The notes beneath the pieces are model-generated. The model was not told the origin of the DNA. It was given only the letters and a program-made list of their open reading frames with translations, and did no database searches. A program made the translations under genes and the position numbers. Positions 9,089-17,923 of a stretch of 64,000 nt of DNA are shown here, piece by piece; within the stretch, counting starts at the first letter, position 1; each line of letters begins with the position of its first letter. Source of the DNA: Dehalococcoidia bacterium UBA2991 (GTDB taxonomy: Bacteria; Chloroflexota; Dehalococcoidia; Tepidiformales; Tepidiformaceae); NCBI GenBank assembly GCA_002346645.1, contig DEAD01000014.1, positions 87,043-151,042 on the forward strand. The letters are read 5' to 3'.

Positions 9089-10267
9089 CTATTTGACACC
9101 CCGCTCAAGCAGAGCTGGCAATTCCTCGTCATTAGTATCGACCAAAGCATCGACCCATTTGTGGAAGTGCTGTCCTCCGCCCTCGTTGCGGCCAAACAGA
9201 GAGAACTCTTTTGCCCCAGTGGCAAGGGCCTTCTGTACATGAAAACCGGTGTAGTAATCCTCGCCACCGACGACCGTCTCCATAAAGCCCATGTACTGGG
9301 CAAGCTCCTCCTGATCCTGCTCCTCAGGAGGCTCAAAACGGAGGAAGTTCTGGATAGTGAAAGATTCCCCAGGAGTCTTGCCTGGGAACATCTGCGAAAC
9401 CATGTACCCAGAACCAGTACTGCCTGCAATAGACATGTTCGGGAAAACAGTCCAGACGCCCGCTGTCATGTCGTCATAGCTCCACTCTGACTCGGGTGTG
9501 TCAGCCAGCTTTTCGTGCCCCTTCGGTGACATCACACGTACGTGCGATCCCCACGAGTAATAGTCCGGTTGGAACGGACCGTCGGGACCAAAGCTGTTCC
9601 GGTGAAGGATTGGCACATGGTAAAAGTCGCGATAGCCGTCATAGGCGACTTTCCAGTTAGGGCCGTCAAGGTTCTGGCGACCGACTACATATGCGTCGTT
9701 GAAGCCAAGGTCATCAAGCACGGAATCGTAGCCTGCAAGAAAAGCGTCTATATCAACGTTCGAGCCTGGTTTTAGAGTTACCCAAATCATGCCGGACCGT
9801 TCGGCTGCCGGTAGCTCAGTAAGACCGAAGCACGATTTGTCTAACTCACCAAAATTATCCTCGTCAAAGACGGATACCAGGTTTCCTTCTAGGTCATACG
9901 TCCAAGCGTGATAGTTACATCTGAAAACCTGGGTATTACCTATCTCTGGCTCCTCTACAACGTAGTTGCCACGATGACTGCACATGTTGACGAAAGCCCG
10001 GGCCTGCCCATCCTCAGCACGGGTAATGAGAACAGGAATGCCCGCGATCTCCATAGAGCGATAGGAGCCTGGCTCACGAAGCTCAGAAGAGAACGCGAGT
10101 GCGAGGGGTAGACGCCGAAAAATACGATCAACCTCAACTTCCCATCGCTCAGTGTCGTGATAAAGCGCGGTGGGAATCTTGTAAATCTCATCAGCGAGAT
10201 CAATGCGGTTGTTCTGTAAGTTCTCCACCTCACGGCGAGACATCTCTACCAACTGCTCTCGAGTCAT
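9089..10267 (-). CDS. Rieske aromatic-ring-hydroxylating dioxygenase alpha subunit
   Basis: This is the oxygenase component of a Rieske non-heme iron oxygenase, 392 residues. The [2Fe-2S] ligands are C96-x-H98 (CSHRG) and C117-x2-H120 (CNYHAW). The mononuclear iron ligands are H217 and H222 in DFYHVPILH, with the bridging aspartate D210 just before. A C-terminal segment GGEDYYTGFHVQKAL probably holds the carboxylate ligand. It hydroxylates or demethylates an aromatic or quaternary-amine substrate using electrons from a separate reductase, which is not encoded next to it. The start at ATG 10267 is preferred over upstream 10306 because AGGAG lies eight bases before it. Confidence 0.9.
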   Translation of the reverse strand: MTREQLVEMSRREVENLQNNRIDLADEIYKIPTALYHDTERWEVEVDRIFRRLPLALAFSSELREPGSYRSMEIAGIPVLITRAEDGQARAFVNMCSHRGNYVVEEPEIGNTQVFRCNYHAWTYDLEGNLVSVFDEDNFGELDKSCFGLTELPAAERSGMIWVTLKPGSNVDIDAFLAGYDSVLDDLGFNDAYVVGRQNLDGPNWKVAYDGYRDFYHVPILHRNSFGPDGPFQPDYYSWGSHVRVMSPKGHEKLADTPESEWSYDDMTAGVWTVFPNMSIAGSTGSGYMVSQMFPGKTPGESFTIQNFLRFEPPEEQDQEELAQYMGFMETVVGGEDYYTGFHVQKALATGAKEFSLFGRNEGGGQHFHKWVDALVDTNDEELPALLERGVK

Positions 10268-10351
10268 CAGTAATACTCCTGGCTCTGCGCTCCTGTACCT
10301 GGGCAACGCGACCAGGGTAAGGATAACCTTAGGAATAAGCTTAATCAGCTC

Positions 10352-12064
10352 CTAGTGAGCAGGCTCTTCGAACCAGCCCTGCACAATGAGCATGGCAACT
10401 GCACCACCCGAGCGAGCAGAATCAAGAGCCATGGTAGAAGCAATGGCATCGCCAGCGGCCCAAATCCCCTCAACGTTGGTTTGCTGCAACTGGTTAACTG
10501 CGATGAACCCCGCGTTATCCACAACAAGGCCCAGGTCCCGAGAAAGCCGCTCGACAAGCGGAACAGGCAACTCATCGGGACTCCAAAGGAGAGTCTCGAT
10601 GGGCACATTCTCACCACCGGCAAGAGTAACGCTGGAAATCAAACCATCCTCATGATTGACCGATGTTATGTCACCTTGGTGGAGTTCAATGCCCTGACCA
10701 CTGAGCGCATTTGCTATCTCCTCTGGCAATTCGACACCATTACCAAAGAAGAGCTTGATATTGTCGGTCCAATTGAAGGCAAACAGGGGAGGGGTTGCCT
10801 TTGCACCAGCACTAGGAACGACCAGTCCCCAGGAGCGGTCGCGATGTTCATAGCCATCGCAAAAAGGGCACGAAATTACAGACTTGCCCCAACACTCCGC
10901 AACACCAGGAATATCAGGCAAAGCGTCAAGGTGGCCAAAAGCTAGGATGACATGGTGGGCACCAAGCTTTTCACCCTCGGCAGTGGTCAGGACAAAGTCA
11001 CCATCATTGGCCTTCTCTACCTTGGTTACCTCCGCTGTGCGGAGGGAGGCACCCCCAACGGCATTGATCTGCTCCCAAGCGGTCTTGGCAAGATCCTCTG
11101 GAAGCATGCCTTCAAACCCGATGAAGTTATGAACACCGTGGGAAGCAGCATTACGAGACGGAGCCGAGGAATCGAAGACAGCGACTGACTTCCGCGCACG
11201 CACAAGCACAAGGGCAGCCTGTAAGCCCGCAGGGCCACCCCCAACAATAGCGACATCCACACTCTCTTCAGCAGGATCCACTAGCTCAGCTTCGTGTTCC
11301 TCATCCTGTGAGACAGAAAGCGTTTCTGCGCCGGCTTCTCCCCCAATAGCAACCGAGGAACCAGGGGCCACCTGCGGGGCTGTAGGCGAGTCAGACTGCT
11401 GAGCTTCTACTCCGAACTGGGCCAGAGAAAGTGGAGTGGCAACTCCAGAAAACCCATGTTTTCCTGCAACAATTGTTGCAGGAAGCTCCCGTAACCCATT
11501 CTGCTGAACAAGCTCCGGAAAGGTCTCGATTTCCACCACAGCGGTTTCAATTTTGTTCGAATAGAGCGCGAGCTGGTAAGCATTGGCTACTGCCTGGGCA
11601 GCTGCAGGGTGCCCCATTGAACCAACAACGATGAGCGACAAGGTCTCGGTAAGACCGTTGAGCACTTCAGAAAGAGCGGCAGGAGGAGAGGGGGGCGCAG
11701 GGAACGCGGAGAGTACCTCAATCAGTACCTCGAAAAAATGACCTGCCGGCAGGCCGTAGTACCGCAACGGAGGAGCCCCACCTCCTCGGCGTAAGAGGAT
11801 GGCTGGAACGCGTTCAACCCCCCAATTCTCTACCAGCTGAGACTCAGCATTGAAGTCGTGGGTAACCAGGCGAAGCTTCTGAGAAACACCGACGAGATCC
11901 TCAAGTGTTTCCTTGGTTGGACCGCAAGCAGGACAAGGAGAACTAGGCGGAGCACCGGGGACAACCAGGCTACTCTCGTCCTGGTGGAAGTAGTCAATCG
12001 TCACGGGAGCCTGAAGGGTATCGAAACGCTGACGGAGAGCAGCAAGGACATTTTCTGGAATCAC
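10352..12064 (-). CDS. Thioredoxin-reductase-like flavoprotein with N-terminal double thioredoxin fold
   Basis: A 570-residue fusion. Residues about 1-125 form a thioredoxin-like domain with CPAC at about 44-47. A second similar fold at about 140-215 has GSMGHPAAAQ where AhpF and PDO proteins carry the CxxC. A linker rich in Glu/Ser/Ala leads to a pyridine nucleotide-disulfide oxidoreductase with FAD motif GGGPAGLQAAL, redox-active CPFCDGYE and C-terminal GIWAAGDA. The arrangement recalls AhpF: NADPH to FAD to CxxC to an N-terminal dithiol. It probably supplies reducing power to peroxiredoxins or other thiol proteins. GTG start with GAGG five bases upstream; it overlaps the stop of a small upstream ORF. 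Confidence 0.87.
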   Translation of the reverse strand: MIPENVLAALRQRFDTLQAPVTIDYFHQDESSLVVPGAPPSSPCPACGPTKETLEDLVGVSQKLRLVTHDFNAESQLVENWGVERVPAILLRRGGGAPPLRYYGLPAGHFFEVLIEVLSAFPAPPSPPAALSEVLNGLTETLSLIVVGSMGHPAAAQAVANAYQLALYSNKIETAVVEIETFPELVQQNGLRELPATIVAGKHGFSGVATPLSLAQFGVEAQQSDSPTAPQVAPGSSVAIGGEAGAETLSVSQDEEHEAELVDPAEESVDVAIVGGGPAGLQAALVLVRARKSVAVFDSSAPSRNAASHGVHNFIGFEGMLPEDLAKTAWEQINAVGGASLRTAEVTKVEKANDGDFVLTTAEGEKLGAHHVILAFGHLDALPDIPGVAECWGKSVISCPFCDGYEHRDRSWGLVVPSAGAKATPPLFAFNWTDNIKLFFGNGVELPEEIANALSGQGIELHQGDITSVNHEDGLISSVTLAGGENVPIETLLWSPDELPVPLVERLSRDLGLVVDNAGFIAVNQLQQTNVEGIWAAGDAIASTMALDSARSGGAVAMLIVQGWFEEPAH

Positions 12065-12216
12065 TTTGACCTCACAAGGGGCGTAGAGAAGGAAACTTCT
12101 GTCTCGGTAGAGAGCTCACGCAGATGGTCTACCGTATCGCCATCGAGATTGTCCGCGACGACGGCCCGGAACGCGAGCTGGAGCAGCTGAGTAGACTTAC
12201 AAGAAGCGAGGGGCAT
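12061..12216 (-). CDS. Possible small protein upstream of the thioredoxin-reductase fusion (51 aa)
   Basis: An ATG-initiated ORF of 51 residues (begins MPLASCKSTQLLQ) whose TGA overlaps the GTG start of the downstream flavoprotein as GTGA. The close stop/start overlap suggests translational coupling, but no Shine-Dalgarno is visible before its ATG and the protein is not recognisable. It also lies opposite the 5' end of the divergent dehydrogenase region. It may be a leader peptide or chance. Confidence 0.25.
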   Translation of the reverse strand: MPLASCKSTQLLQLAFRAVVADNLDGDTVDHLRELSTETEVSFSTPLVRSK

Positions 12217-12218
12217 CA

Positions 12219-13220
12219 ATGAGGCAAGACCCAATTCCGGTAGTGGTCTCCTTCCCGCTTACCGAGCGGACTAGGGCAACTATCGAGGGCGCTTCGCCCC
12301 TCGTCCATATACTGGAGTACCCCACCGAGCAGCTCAGACAGGGCACACCACGCCCTCCTCCGACAAACGCTCAAGCACTGGCTCTTTCCAAAGCTGAAGT
12401 TCTTTTCGGTTCCCACCTAGACCCGATCTCTTTGCACGACGCTGCTCCAAACCTGAAATGGTTTCAAGTCCTGACCGCAGGGCTCGACGAGTTGATCGAG
12501 CAGGGCATCTTAGAGCGCGATTTCACCATCACTACGATGAGCGGGATAGGAGCAGTAGCTATTGCGGAATATTGCATGGGTGTGATGGTGATGCTGGAAA
12601 AAGGCCTGCATAGCACGATGCGGCAACAGGTAAAGCACAACTGGGACTTTCGCTTCACCGGCCAGCTACACGGAAAAACATGTGGGATTGTAGGCCTGGG
12701 AGCTATCGGCCGAGAGCTTGCACAAAGAGCTCGTGCCTTCGGAATGCGCACCATAGCAACGCGCCGAAGTGTGCAACCTGGAGACTCCTCCCCAGATGTC
12801 GACGTTCTTCTCCCATCAAGTGAACTGGCGCAGCTCCTTAGGGAATCGGACTACGTGAATCTATGCATCCCTCTAACGAACGAAACAGTCGGCATGATAG
12901 GAGAGGAAGAGATCGCGATGATGAAGCCAGAGGCGGCTATCGTGAATATTGCACGAGCAGCAGTGGTCGACACGGCCGCGCTGTTAGAGGCGTTACGCAA
13001 CGGACGCATCGCTGGTGCTGCGATAGATGTTTTTGATCCTGAGCCGTTACCAGAAGACAGCCCCTTCTGGGACCTCTCCAACGTCATCGTTACCCCACAC
13101 CGGTCGGGAGCACTAGAAGGCTATTTCGACCGGGCAGCTGAGTTCTTCGCAGAGAATCTTGGGCGATACGCACGCGGAGAGCCGCTCTCGAACATGGTTA
13201 GGCGGGAGCGGGGCTATTAG
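12219..13220 (+). CDS. D-2-hydroxyacid dehydrogenase
   Basis: A 333-residue NAD-dependent D-isomer-specific 2-hydroxyacid dehydrogenase. The Rossmann motif GLGAIG lies in the C-terminal half-domain. The catalytic triad is present: arginine in NIARAAVVDT (about 246), glutamate in FDPEPLP (about 274) and histidine in TPHRSG (about 293). It interconverts a 2-oxoacid and a D-2-hydroxyacid; the shape is like glyoxylate/hydroxypyruvate reductases. GAGG is five to nine bases before the ATG. It is divergent from the flavoprotein at 10352. A link to the 2-hydroxyacyl-CoA lyase at 1839 is possible but not shown. Confidence 0.9.
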   Translation: MRQDPIPVVVSFPLTERTRATIEGASPLVHILEYPTEQLRQGTPRPPPTNAQALALSKAEVLFGSHLDPISLHDAAPNLKWFQVLTAGLDELIEQGILERDFTITTMSGIGAVAIAEYCMGVMVMLEKGLHSTMRQQVKHNWDFRFTGQLHGKTCGIVGLGAIGRELAQRARAFGMRTIATRRSVQPGDSSPDVDVLLPSSELAQLLRESDYVNLCIPLTNETVGMIGEEEIAMMKPEAAIVNIARAAVVDTAALLEALRNGRIAGAAIDVFDPEPLPEDSPFWDLSNVIVTPHRSGALEGYFDRAAEFFAENLGRYARGEPLSNMVRRERGY

Positions 13221-13224
13221 GTAG

Positions 13225-14046
13225 TTAGGAAACCCCGACGCCATTTCGCTTACGGGCCCAAGCATGGGCTTCCGGCGACGCAACCCACTTGATGGCATTT
13301 GATAAAAGCTTCCGGTAATTGGGGTTGTTGTAGGAGGTGGGCACATCTCCTGGCTGTATATAGACAATAGGACTGTTGTAGTGATTCTTGGCCCACGCAA
13401 CCATGTTGCTAGTGGGTGGATGGGTCCAGTCCCCTCGCTCATACATGCGCCGCTGGTGCACTACAAGGGCCGGTGAAAAGAAGTTCTTATAAGTAAACTC
13501 AAAATCGCTGCGAAGGAGCGGTACAACGTTGTCCTCGAAGTAAGGGGCCAGATAGAGCTCATCCTGAAGTTCGAACTCAGGATCAAGCCCCTCGACGACA
13601 GCATGCTCCGGTTCTACAACCGTTACATTGTGGTTGACGGCCAGCAGATAGCCTGAGTCCGGCCACTGATCCCCACGGAGTTCGCCTGGATCATAGAAGA
13701 AGCGACCACCAATCATTTCTGCGTACTCCTCCCAAGCGGGCCACGAGCAAATGTTGTGGTGAATCATGACCAGACCCTTACCTTCTTCCAGAAGGGCTCG
13801 ATACCCATCTTTAAGAGCCTGCGGGGGATCAGCAGTTCCGATACCCCGTCCGGGCATGCTGTAGTCGACTATCACGTCGTAAGGTGCGGCATGCTCAGGT
13901 TGAAAGAACAACTGGGCCGCAGGTTGCTCCACATGCGTCCATCCAGAGATAGCATCATCCTGCTGGAATGAGTCGAACATGGAAAAAAAGGGCTCCCGTT
14001 GGAATGGATGCCCTTTCGTGGCAAGGAGGACGTTGGGAGAAGTCAT
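13225..14046 (-). CDS. ThuA-like domain protein
   Basis: A 273-residue class I glutamine-amidotransferase-like protein of the ThuA (trehalose utilisation) type. Features are the strand-turn near GKGLVMIHHNICSWPAW, the GGRFFYDPG segment and the later H-rich PEHAVVEGLDPEFELQDELY, typical of ThuA proteins. No catalytic Cys-His-Glu amidotransferase triad is evident. The function of ThuA domains is poorly defined, with suggested roles in carbohydrate or hydroxylated-compound metabolism. Convergent with the dehydrogenase at 12219. A second ThuA-like protein is at 41885. Confidence 0.78.
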   Translation of the reverse strand: MTSPNVLLATKGHPFQREPFFSMFDSFQQDDAISGWTHVEQPAAQLFFQPEHAAPYDVIVDYSMPGRGIGTADPPQALKDGYRALLEEGKGLVMIHHNICSWPAWEEYAEMIGGRFFYDPGELRGDQWPDSGYLLAVNHNVTVVEPEHAVVEGLDPEFELQDELYLAPYFEDNVVPLLRSDFEFTYKNFFSPALVVHQRRMYERGDWTHPPTSNMVAWAKNHYNSPIVYIQPGDVPTSYNNPNYRKLLSNAIKWVASPEAHAWARKRNGVGVS

Positions 14047-14166
14047 GGAGGCCCCCTACTTATTAGGGAGCAGTGTGGACCTGCGTAAGAAGGATGGCAA
14101 CGGCTTAGAGGAGGCTCGGTATCCTGTACAGGGCACGCACCTGGCGTAGCACCGGAGGAAAGAGCG

Positions 14167-15276
14167 ATGACCAATCGAGTGCTAATCGCGGGGGCTTCAG
14201 GCTTGGTGGGCTACGCCGCGGTGAGGCACTTTACAAGCCTACCTGGGTGGGAAGTTGTAGGAATATCACGTCGTGTGCCTTCAGGATTACCGGCGGATGC
14301 GGAACTGCTCTCTGTTGACTTGTTAGACGAGGAAGCCTGTCGTCATGTCTTTGGAGCAATGCCACGAGTAACACACCTTGTCTACGCAGCCCTACAGGAA
14401 ACCCCTGGGTTGATGCCGGGCTGGGTCGACCCAGAGGTAATCGAACGAAACGCACGCATGCTGCGCAATTTATTCGAGCCCCTTTCACAATCAGCTTCTG
14501 GCCTAGAACATGTCTCACTGCTGCATGGCACGAAGGCTTACGGCCTCCACCATCCGAGCATCGGACCAAGCCGTATGAAAGTACCACTGCGAGAGAAGGA
14601 CCCCCGGCAGCAACATCCCAACTTTTACTTTGAGCAGGAGGATTACCTCAGGGAGCGACAGGGTGATGGAAGATGGGGCTTAACCATGTGGCGACCAACT
14701 GTGATCTACGGGGATGCACCAGGAAACCACATGAATTCCGTGCCAGTGATCGGGGCATACGCTGCGCTGCTTCGGGCAGAAGGCCATCCACTATATTTCC
14801 CGGGCCGACCAGGAGCCCCCACTCTTAGAGAGGCGGTCGACGCAGACCTTGTTGCGCGCGCTCTCTCCTGGGCAACAGAAGAGAAAGCAGCTTGGGGTCA
14901 AACGTTCAATCTCACGAATGGGGATGTGTTCATGTGGGAAAACGTATGGCCAGTTATCGCGGAGACGCTCGGGATGGAACCAGGTGGGCCGCGCCCTATC
15001 TCACTAGCGGAATCTTTGCCCAAGCATGAGAACGAGTGGGCAACACTGGTCGAGCGGTACAGCCTGACGGCGCCTAAAAGCCTTCTCGAATTCACCGGCT
15101 TCAACTCACTCGTTTACACAGATACAGTTCTGGGGGCGCCTAATCGCCCCCCCCTTCCGATTCTTAATAGCACTATCAAAATCCGTCAGGCCGGATTCAC
15201 AGAATGTATGGACACGGAGGACATGTTCCGGAAGTGGTTCTCACTTCTAAAGGAGAAGGGCGCGATCCCCGCATGA
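14167..15276 (+). CDS. PRISE-type NAD-dependent reductase (progesterone 5-beta-reductase / iridoid-synthase-like SDR)
   Basis: A 369-residue atypical extended SDR. The N-terminal nucleotide motif is GASGLVG and a later IxRR-type motif (GISRRVPS) suggests NADPH. HGTKAYG and NFYFEQEDYL correspond to the lysine and tyrosine motifs that replace YxxxK in the PRISE family, which reduces enones. RPTVIYG follows as in extended SDRs. The substrate is probably an alpha,beta-unsaturated carbonyl. ATG start with GGAGG nearby (ACCGGAGGAAAGAGCG). Transcribed alone. Confidence 0.82.
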   Translation: MTNRVLIAGASGLVGYAAVRHFTSLPGWEVVGISRRVPSGLPADAELLSVDLLDEEACRHVFGAMPRVTHLVYAALQETPGLMPGWVDPEVIERNARMLRNLFEPLSQSASGLEHVSLLHGTKAYGLHHPSIGPSRMKVPLREKDPRQQHPNFYFEQEDYLRERQGDGRWGLTMWRPTVIYGDAPGNHMNSVPVIGAYAALLRAEGHPLYFPGRPGAPTLREAVDADLVARALSWATEEKAAWGQTFNLTNGDVFMWENVWPVIAETLGMEPGGPRPISLAESLPKHENEWATLVERYSLTAPKSLLEFTGFNSLVYTDTVLGAPNRPPLPILNSTIKIRQAGFTECMDTEDMFRKWFSLLKEKGAIPA

Positions 15277-15297
15277 AACCAGGCCTCAGCCTAGCGC

Positions 15298-15516
15298 CTA
15301 CTTGAACCGATAGGTGATACGGCCTTTGGAGAGGTCGTAGGGGGAAAGCTCAACGAGGACCCGATCCCCAAGGAGTACCTTAATTCGGTACCGCCGTACG
15401 CGACCGCTCACATGAGCAAGTACTTCGTGCCCATTAGCTAACTCGACGCGGAAGACTGCATTAGGAAGGGCCTGCGTTACCAACCCTTCAACTTCGATTG
15501 ATTCCTGTTTTGCCAC
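15298..15516 (-). CDS. infA: Translation initiation factor IF-1
   Basis: A 72-residue OB-fold protein matching IF-1 across its length (AKQESIEVEG, LANGHEVLAHVSGR, GDRVLVELSPYDLSKGRITYRFK). It occupies the ribosomal A site during initiation, with IF-2 and IF-3. GTG 15516 gives exactly the canonical 72 residues; an in-frame TTG at 15522 would add two. It is isolated among accessory metabolic genes and not in the usual map/adk/rpmJ ribosomal cluster. Whether it is the only copy cannot be told from this window. Confidence 0.95.
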   Translation of the reverse strand: MAKQESIEVEGLVTQALPNAVFRVELANGHEVLAHVSGRVRRYRIKVLLGDRVLVELSPYDLSKGRITYRFK

Positions 15517-15563
15517 ACCCAAAAGGTACCAGACGATGAACGCTGGCGCTTGCCAAGAAAATC

Positions 15564-16601
15564 CTAGACGGGAATCCAGTGAAGCTTACCGTCGAGTTTC
15601 ACCTTAGAGAGGCGGCCTTCCTCGAAGAGATGCTCTAAATGGGAAACAGTTTCCCCAACCGCAGCTCGCTGTACGAACGGCTCAAATTCGTCAAGGGTTC
15701 CGGTCGCCCATTGAACGCGACCGGCCACATCCCAAGCTGTGGCGCCTGCATCGACGCACCGCATCATTTCCTCGAGTCGGTCATGATGATGCAGACGGAT
15801 TTCATTGACGCGACGCTTGAGCTCCTTAATGTCGAACTCGTGGGCAGGAAGAACGTGTTCCACATCAAGTTCCGCAACAAGATCAAGCGAGCGAATGTAG
15901 TCTCCAAGAGGATCTCCGGAAGTCTGCGCGTGCATCGAAACATTAGGGGTAATGGTGGGGAGGATGTGATCCCCACTAAAGAGCAGCTTGCGATTAGGTT
16001 CATATAGGCAAATATGCCCAGGCGCGTGGCCAGGAGTCCAAAGCACCTCAAATTCAAAATCACCGGCCCGCAGCATCTCGCCTCCTTGGACCTTACGGTC
16101 GGCGGCTGCCGGTGGAACCTTTTCCTGCATATCCATCGACCCCTTAGACATCTCAGGGGCTTTCATCTCAGGAACACCGTGCTGGGACATATAGCGTTCC
16201 ATCTCGTCTGTAAGGCCGCGTGGAGCGTTATAGCGCGACGCAATGAACTCAGCCTCTCGCTCATGCATGATCACCTGGCAGTCAGAGACCTGCTTAAGGC
16301 GACCCGACATCCCGTAATGGTCAGGGTGGACATGGGTAATAAGAAGCTGCGTTATCTCCGAAGGGTGACTACCACACTCCCGCATACCTTCCTCTAGGGC
16401 AGCGTAGGCAACATCAGTGTTCCAACCACAGTCAACAAGGAGAGTGTCGCCACCATGTTTAATTAGATAAGGCATGACATATGGCAAGCCCTTAATGACC
16501 CTGGGCTTTTGCTCTAGCTCTACGCGAAGCCGCTTAGCTTCCTCGTAACCGTATTGAGGGAAAGGCGTGAGAAGCTGATAGACGCCATCGAGAACTTTCA
16601 T
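15564..16601 (-). CDS. MBL-fold metallo-hydrolase
   Basis: A 345-residue metallo-beta-lactamase-fold protein with the HxHxDH zinc motif (H90-V-H92-P-D94-H95), a third ligand in TPGHAPGHICL, an aspartate in FSGDHIL and a histidine in LPAHEFD. The C-terminal winged-helix-like extension (about residues 265-345) resembles LACTB2-type hydrolases. The substrate may be a thioester, lactone or RNA. Cytoplasmic, no signal peptide. It has no operon partner; the divergent kinase pair starts 128 bases away. Confidence 0.87.
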   Translation of the reverse strand: MKVLDGVYQLLTPFPQYGYEEAKRLRVELEQKPRVIKGLPYVMPYLIKHGGDTLLVDCGWNTDVAYAALEEGMRECGSHPSEITQLLITHVHPDHYGMSGRLKQVSDCQVIMHEREAEFIASRYNAPRGLTDEMERYMSQHGVPEMKAPEMSKGSMDMQEKVPPAAADRKVQGGEMLRAGDFEFEVLWTPGHAPGHICLYEPNRKLLFSGDHILPTITPNVSMHAQTSGDPLGDYIRSLDLVAELDVEHVLPAHEFDIKELKRRVNEIRLHHHDRLEEMMRCVDAGATAWDVAGRVQWATGTLDEFEPFVQRAAVGETVSHLEHLFEEGRLSKVKLDGKLHWIPV

Positions 16602-16729
16602 ATTGGCTCCAGGCAGGTGGGTCGCGAAATTACGCGGGAAACAAAATCGTACGGTGCTGACGACACAGGCGCCACGCCAGAATAAATTGGCAGGTAAGCT
16701 GCTCCATCAGAGGCTTAAGGCAGCTCCTT

Positions 16730-17914
16730 ATGGCGCTTTCCATCCCCGAACATTTAGACCATCTGACCCCAGAATGGCTATCTAAGGCTCTCCGTCAATC
16801 CAGGGAGCTGGAGCCAACGGCCATAGTGACGTCGGTCGAACGCGAAATACTAGGGGAGGGGGAGGGGTTCCTAGGCGACATCGCACGCCTTCACTTGAGC
16901 TACAAGGGCGGAGATGGTCCGGCGACAGTAATTGCAAAAATACCGAAACTAGCAAATAGGCCGCTGGGTGAGCTGCTTGGGGCATATGAGCGCGAAAGCT
17001 GCTTTTACGAAGAACTCGCCACCAACCTTCCCTTGACCACGCCACACATGTACTACAGCGCCTTCGACCGAGACCTCACTTCAGAGCGACAAAAGTTGCT
17101 TTTACAATTTGCAGACCGCACACCCCGACGGCTAGCAGGCCGATTAACGCAGCTAGCAAAGTGGGTCTCAAAGCAGAAGAAGCGCCGGTACATCCTCCTT
17201 CTGGAAGACATCGGGGACGCTGAACCAGGAGACCAGCTCAAAGGAGCCTCACCAGAACGTTGCGCTCAAGTTCTGGAGGCAGTTGCCCAGATGCATGCCG
17301 CCTTCTGGAATAGCTCCCATGTCGAAAACTACTTCTGGCTCATTCCTCTTATCACCGATGCCCGAATCCGGCATGGACTGTTCCAGGACTCGCAGCCGGC
17401 CTTCCGGAAGCAATTCGCTCACCTGTTGGACGGGGATTTCTTAGAGGTTCTCTCTTGGGCTATGAAGCACGGAAGTCGAGCAGCACGACAATTGTACTTA
17501 GGAGCCCCAGTGACGTTACTCCACTGCGATCTTCGCCTCGATAACGTTGCGTTCCGTAACGGGAAGCCCATCGTTTTCGACTGGCAGTTGGTTCGAAGTG
17601 GCCCGGCAGCCTATGACGTGGCGTATTTCCTGTCAGGTGCAAGCCCCGAGCTAACCACGGAGGAAGAAGATGCTCTGCTTCGACACTACTTGGAAACATT
17701 AGAGACACTGGGAATACGAGAATACTCCTTCGACGCCTTGAAGCGGGACTACCACTTGGGACTTTTAACGACTATGCAAACCCTTGCAGCGACAGACCAA
17801 ATGGACATGGGGGATGGACGAGGTATTGCCCTAATGGAGGCCTGGTTCGCCCGGTTAAAAGCCCGCCTTTCCAATATTAAACTAGATGAATTACTCGAAG
17901 AGAGCGCGGGTTAG
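16730..17914 (+). CDS. CHK-like phosphotransferase, tandem copy 1
   Basis: A 394-residue kinase of the ecdysteroid-kinase-like group. The catalytic loop reads LLHCDLRLDNVAF (H265-C266-D267), so the usual glycine of HGD is cysteine. The Mg motif is VFDWQ, followed by GPAAYDVAYFL. The N-terminal lobe contains SVEREILGEGEGFLGDI, shared almost unchanged with the next gene, showing a tandem duplication. Predicted to phosphorylate an unknown hydroxylated metabolite. ATG 16730 is used; only weak Shine-Dalgarno (GCTCCTT region) is seen. Nine bases separate it from copy 2. Confidence 0.82.
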   Translation: MALSIPEHLDHLTPEWLSKALRQSRELEPTAIVTSVEREILGEGEGFLGDIARLHLSYKGGDGPATVIAKIPKLANRPLGELLGAYERESCFYEELATNLPLTTPHMYYSAFDRDLTSERQKLLLQFADRTPRRLAGRLTQLAKWVSKQKKRRYILLLEDIGDAEPGDQLKGASPERCAQVLEAVAQMHAAFWNSSHVENYFWLIPLITDARIRHGLFQDSQPAFRKQFAHLLDGDFLEVLSWAMKHGSRAARQLYLGAPVTLLHCDLRLDNVAFRNGKPIVFDWQLVRSGPAAYDVAYFLSGASPELTTEEEDALLRHYLETLETLGIREYSFDALKRDYHLGLLTTMQTLAATDQMDMGDGRGIALMEAWFARLKARLSNIKLDELLEESAG

Positions 17915-17923
17915 GTTGAAATC

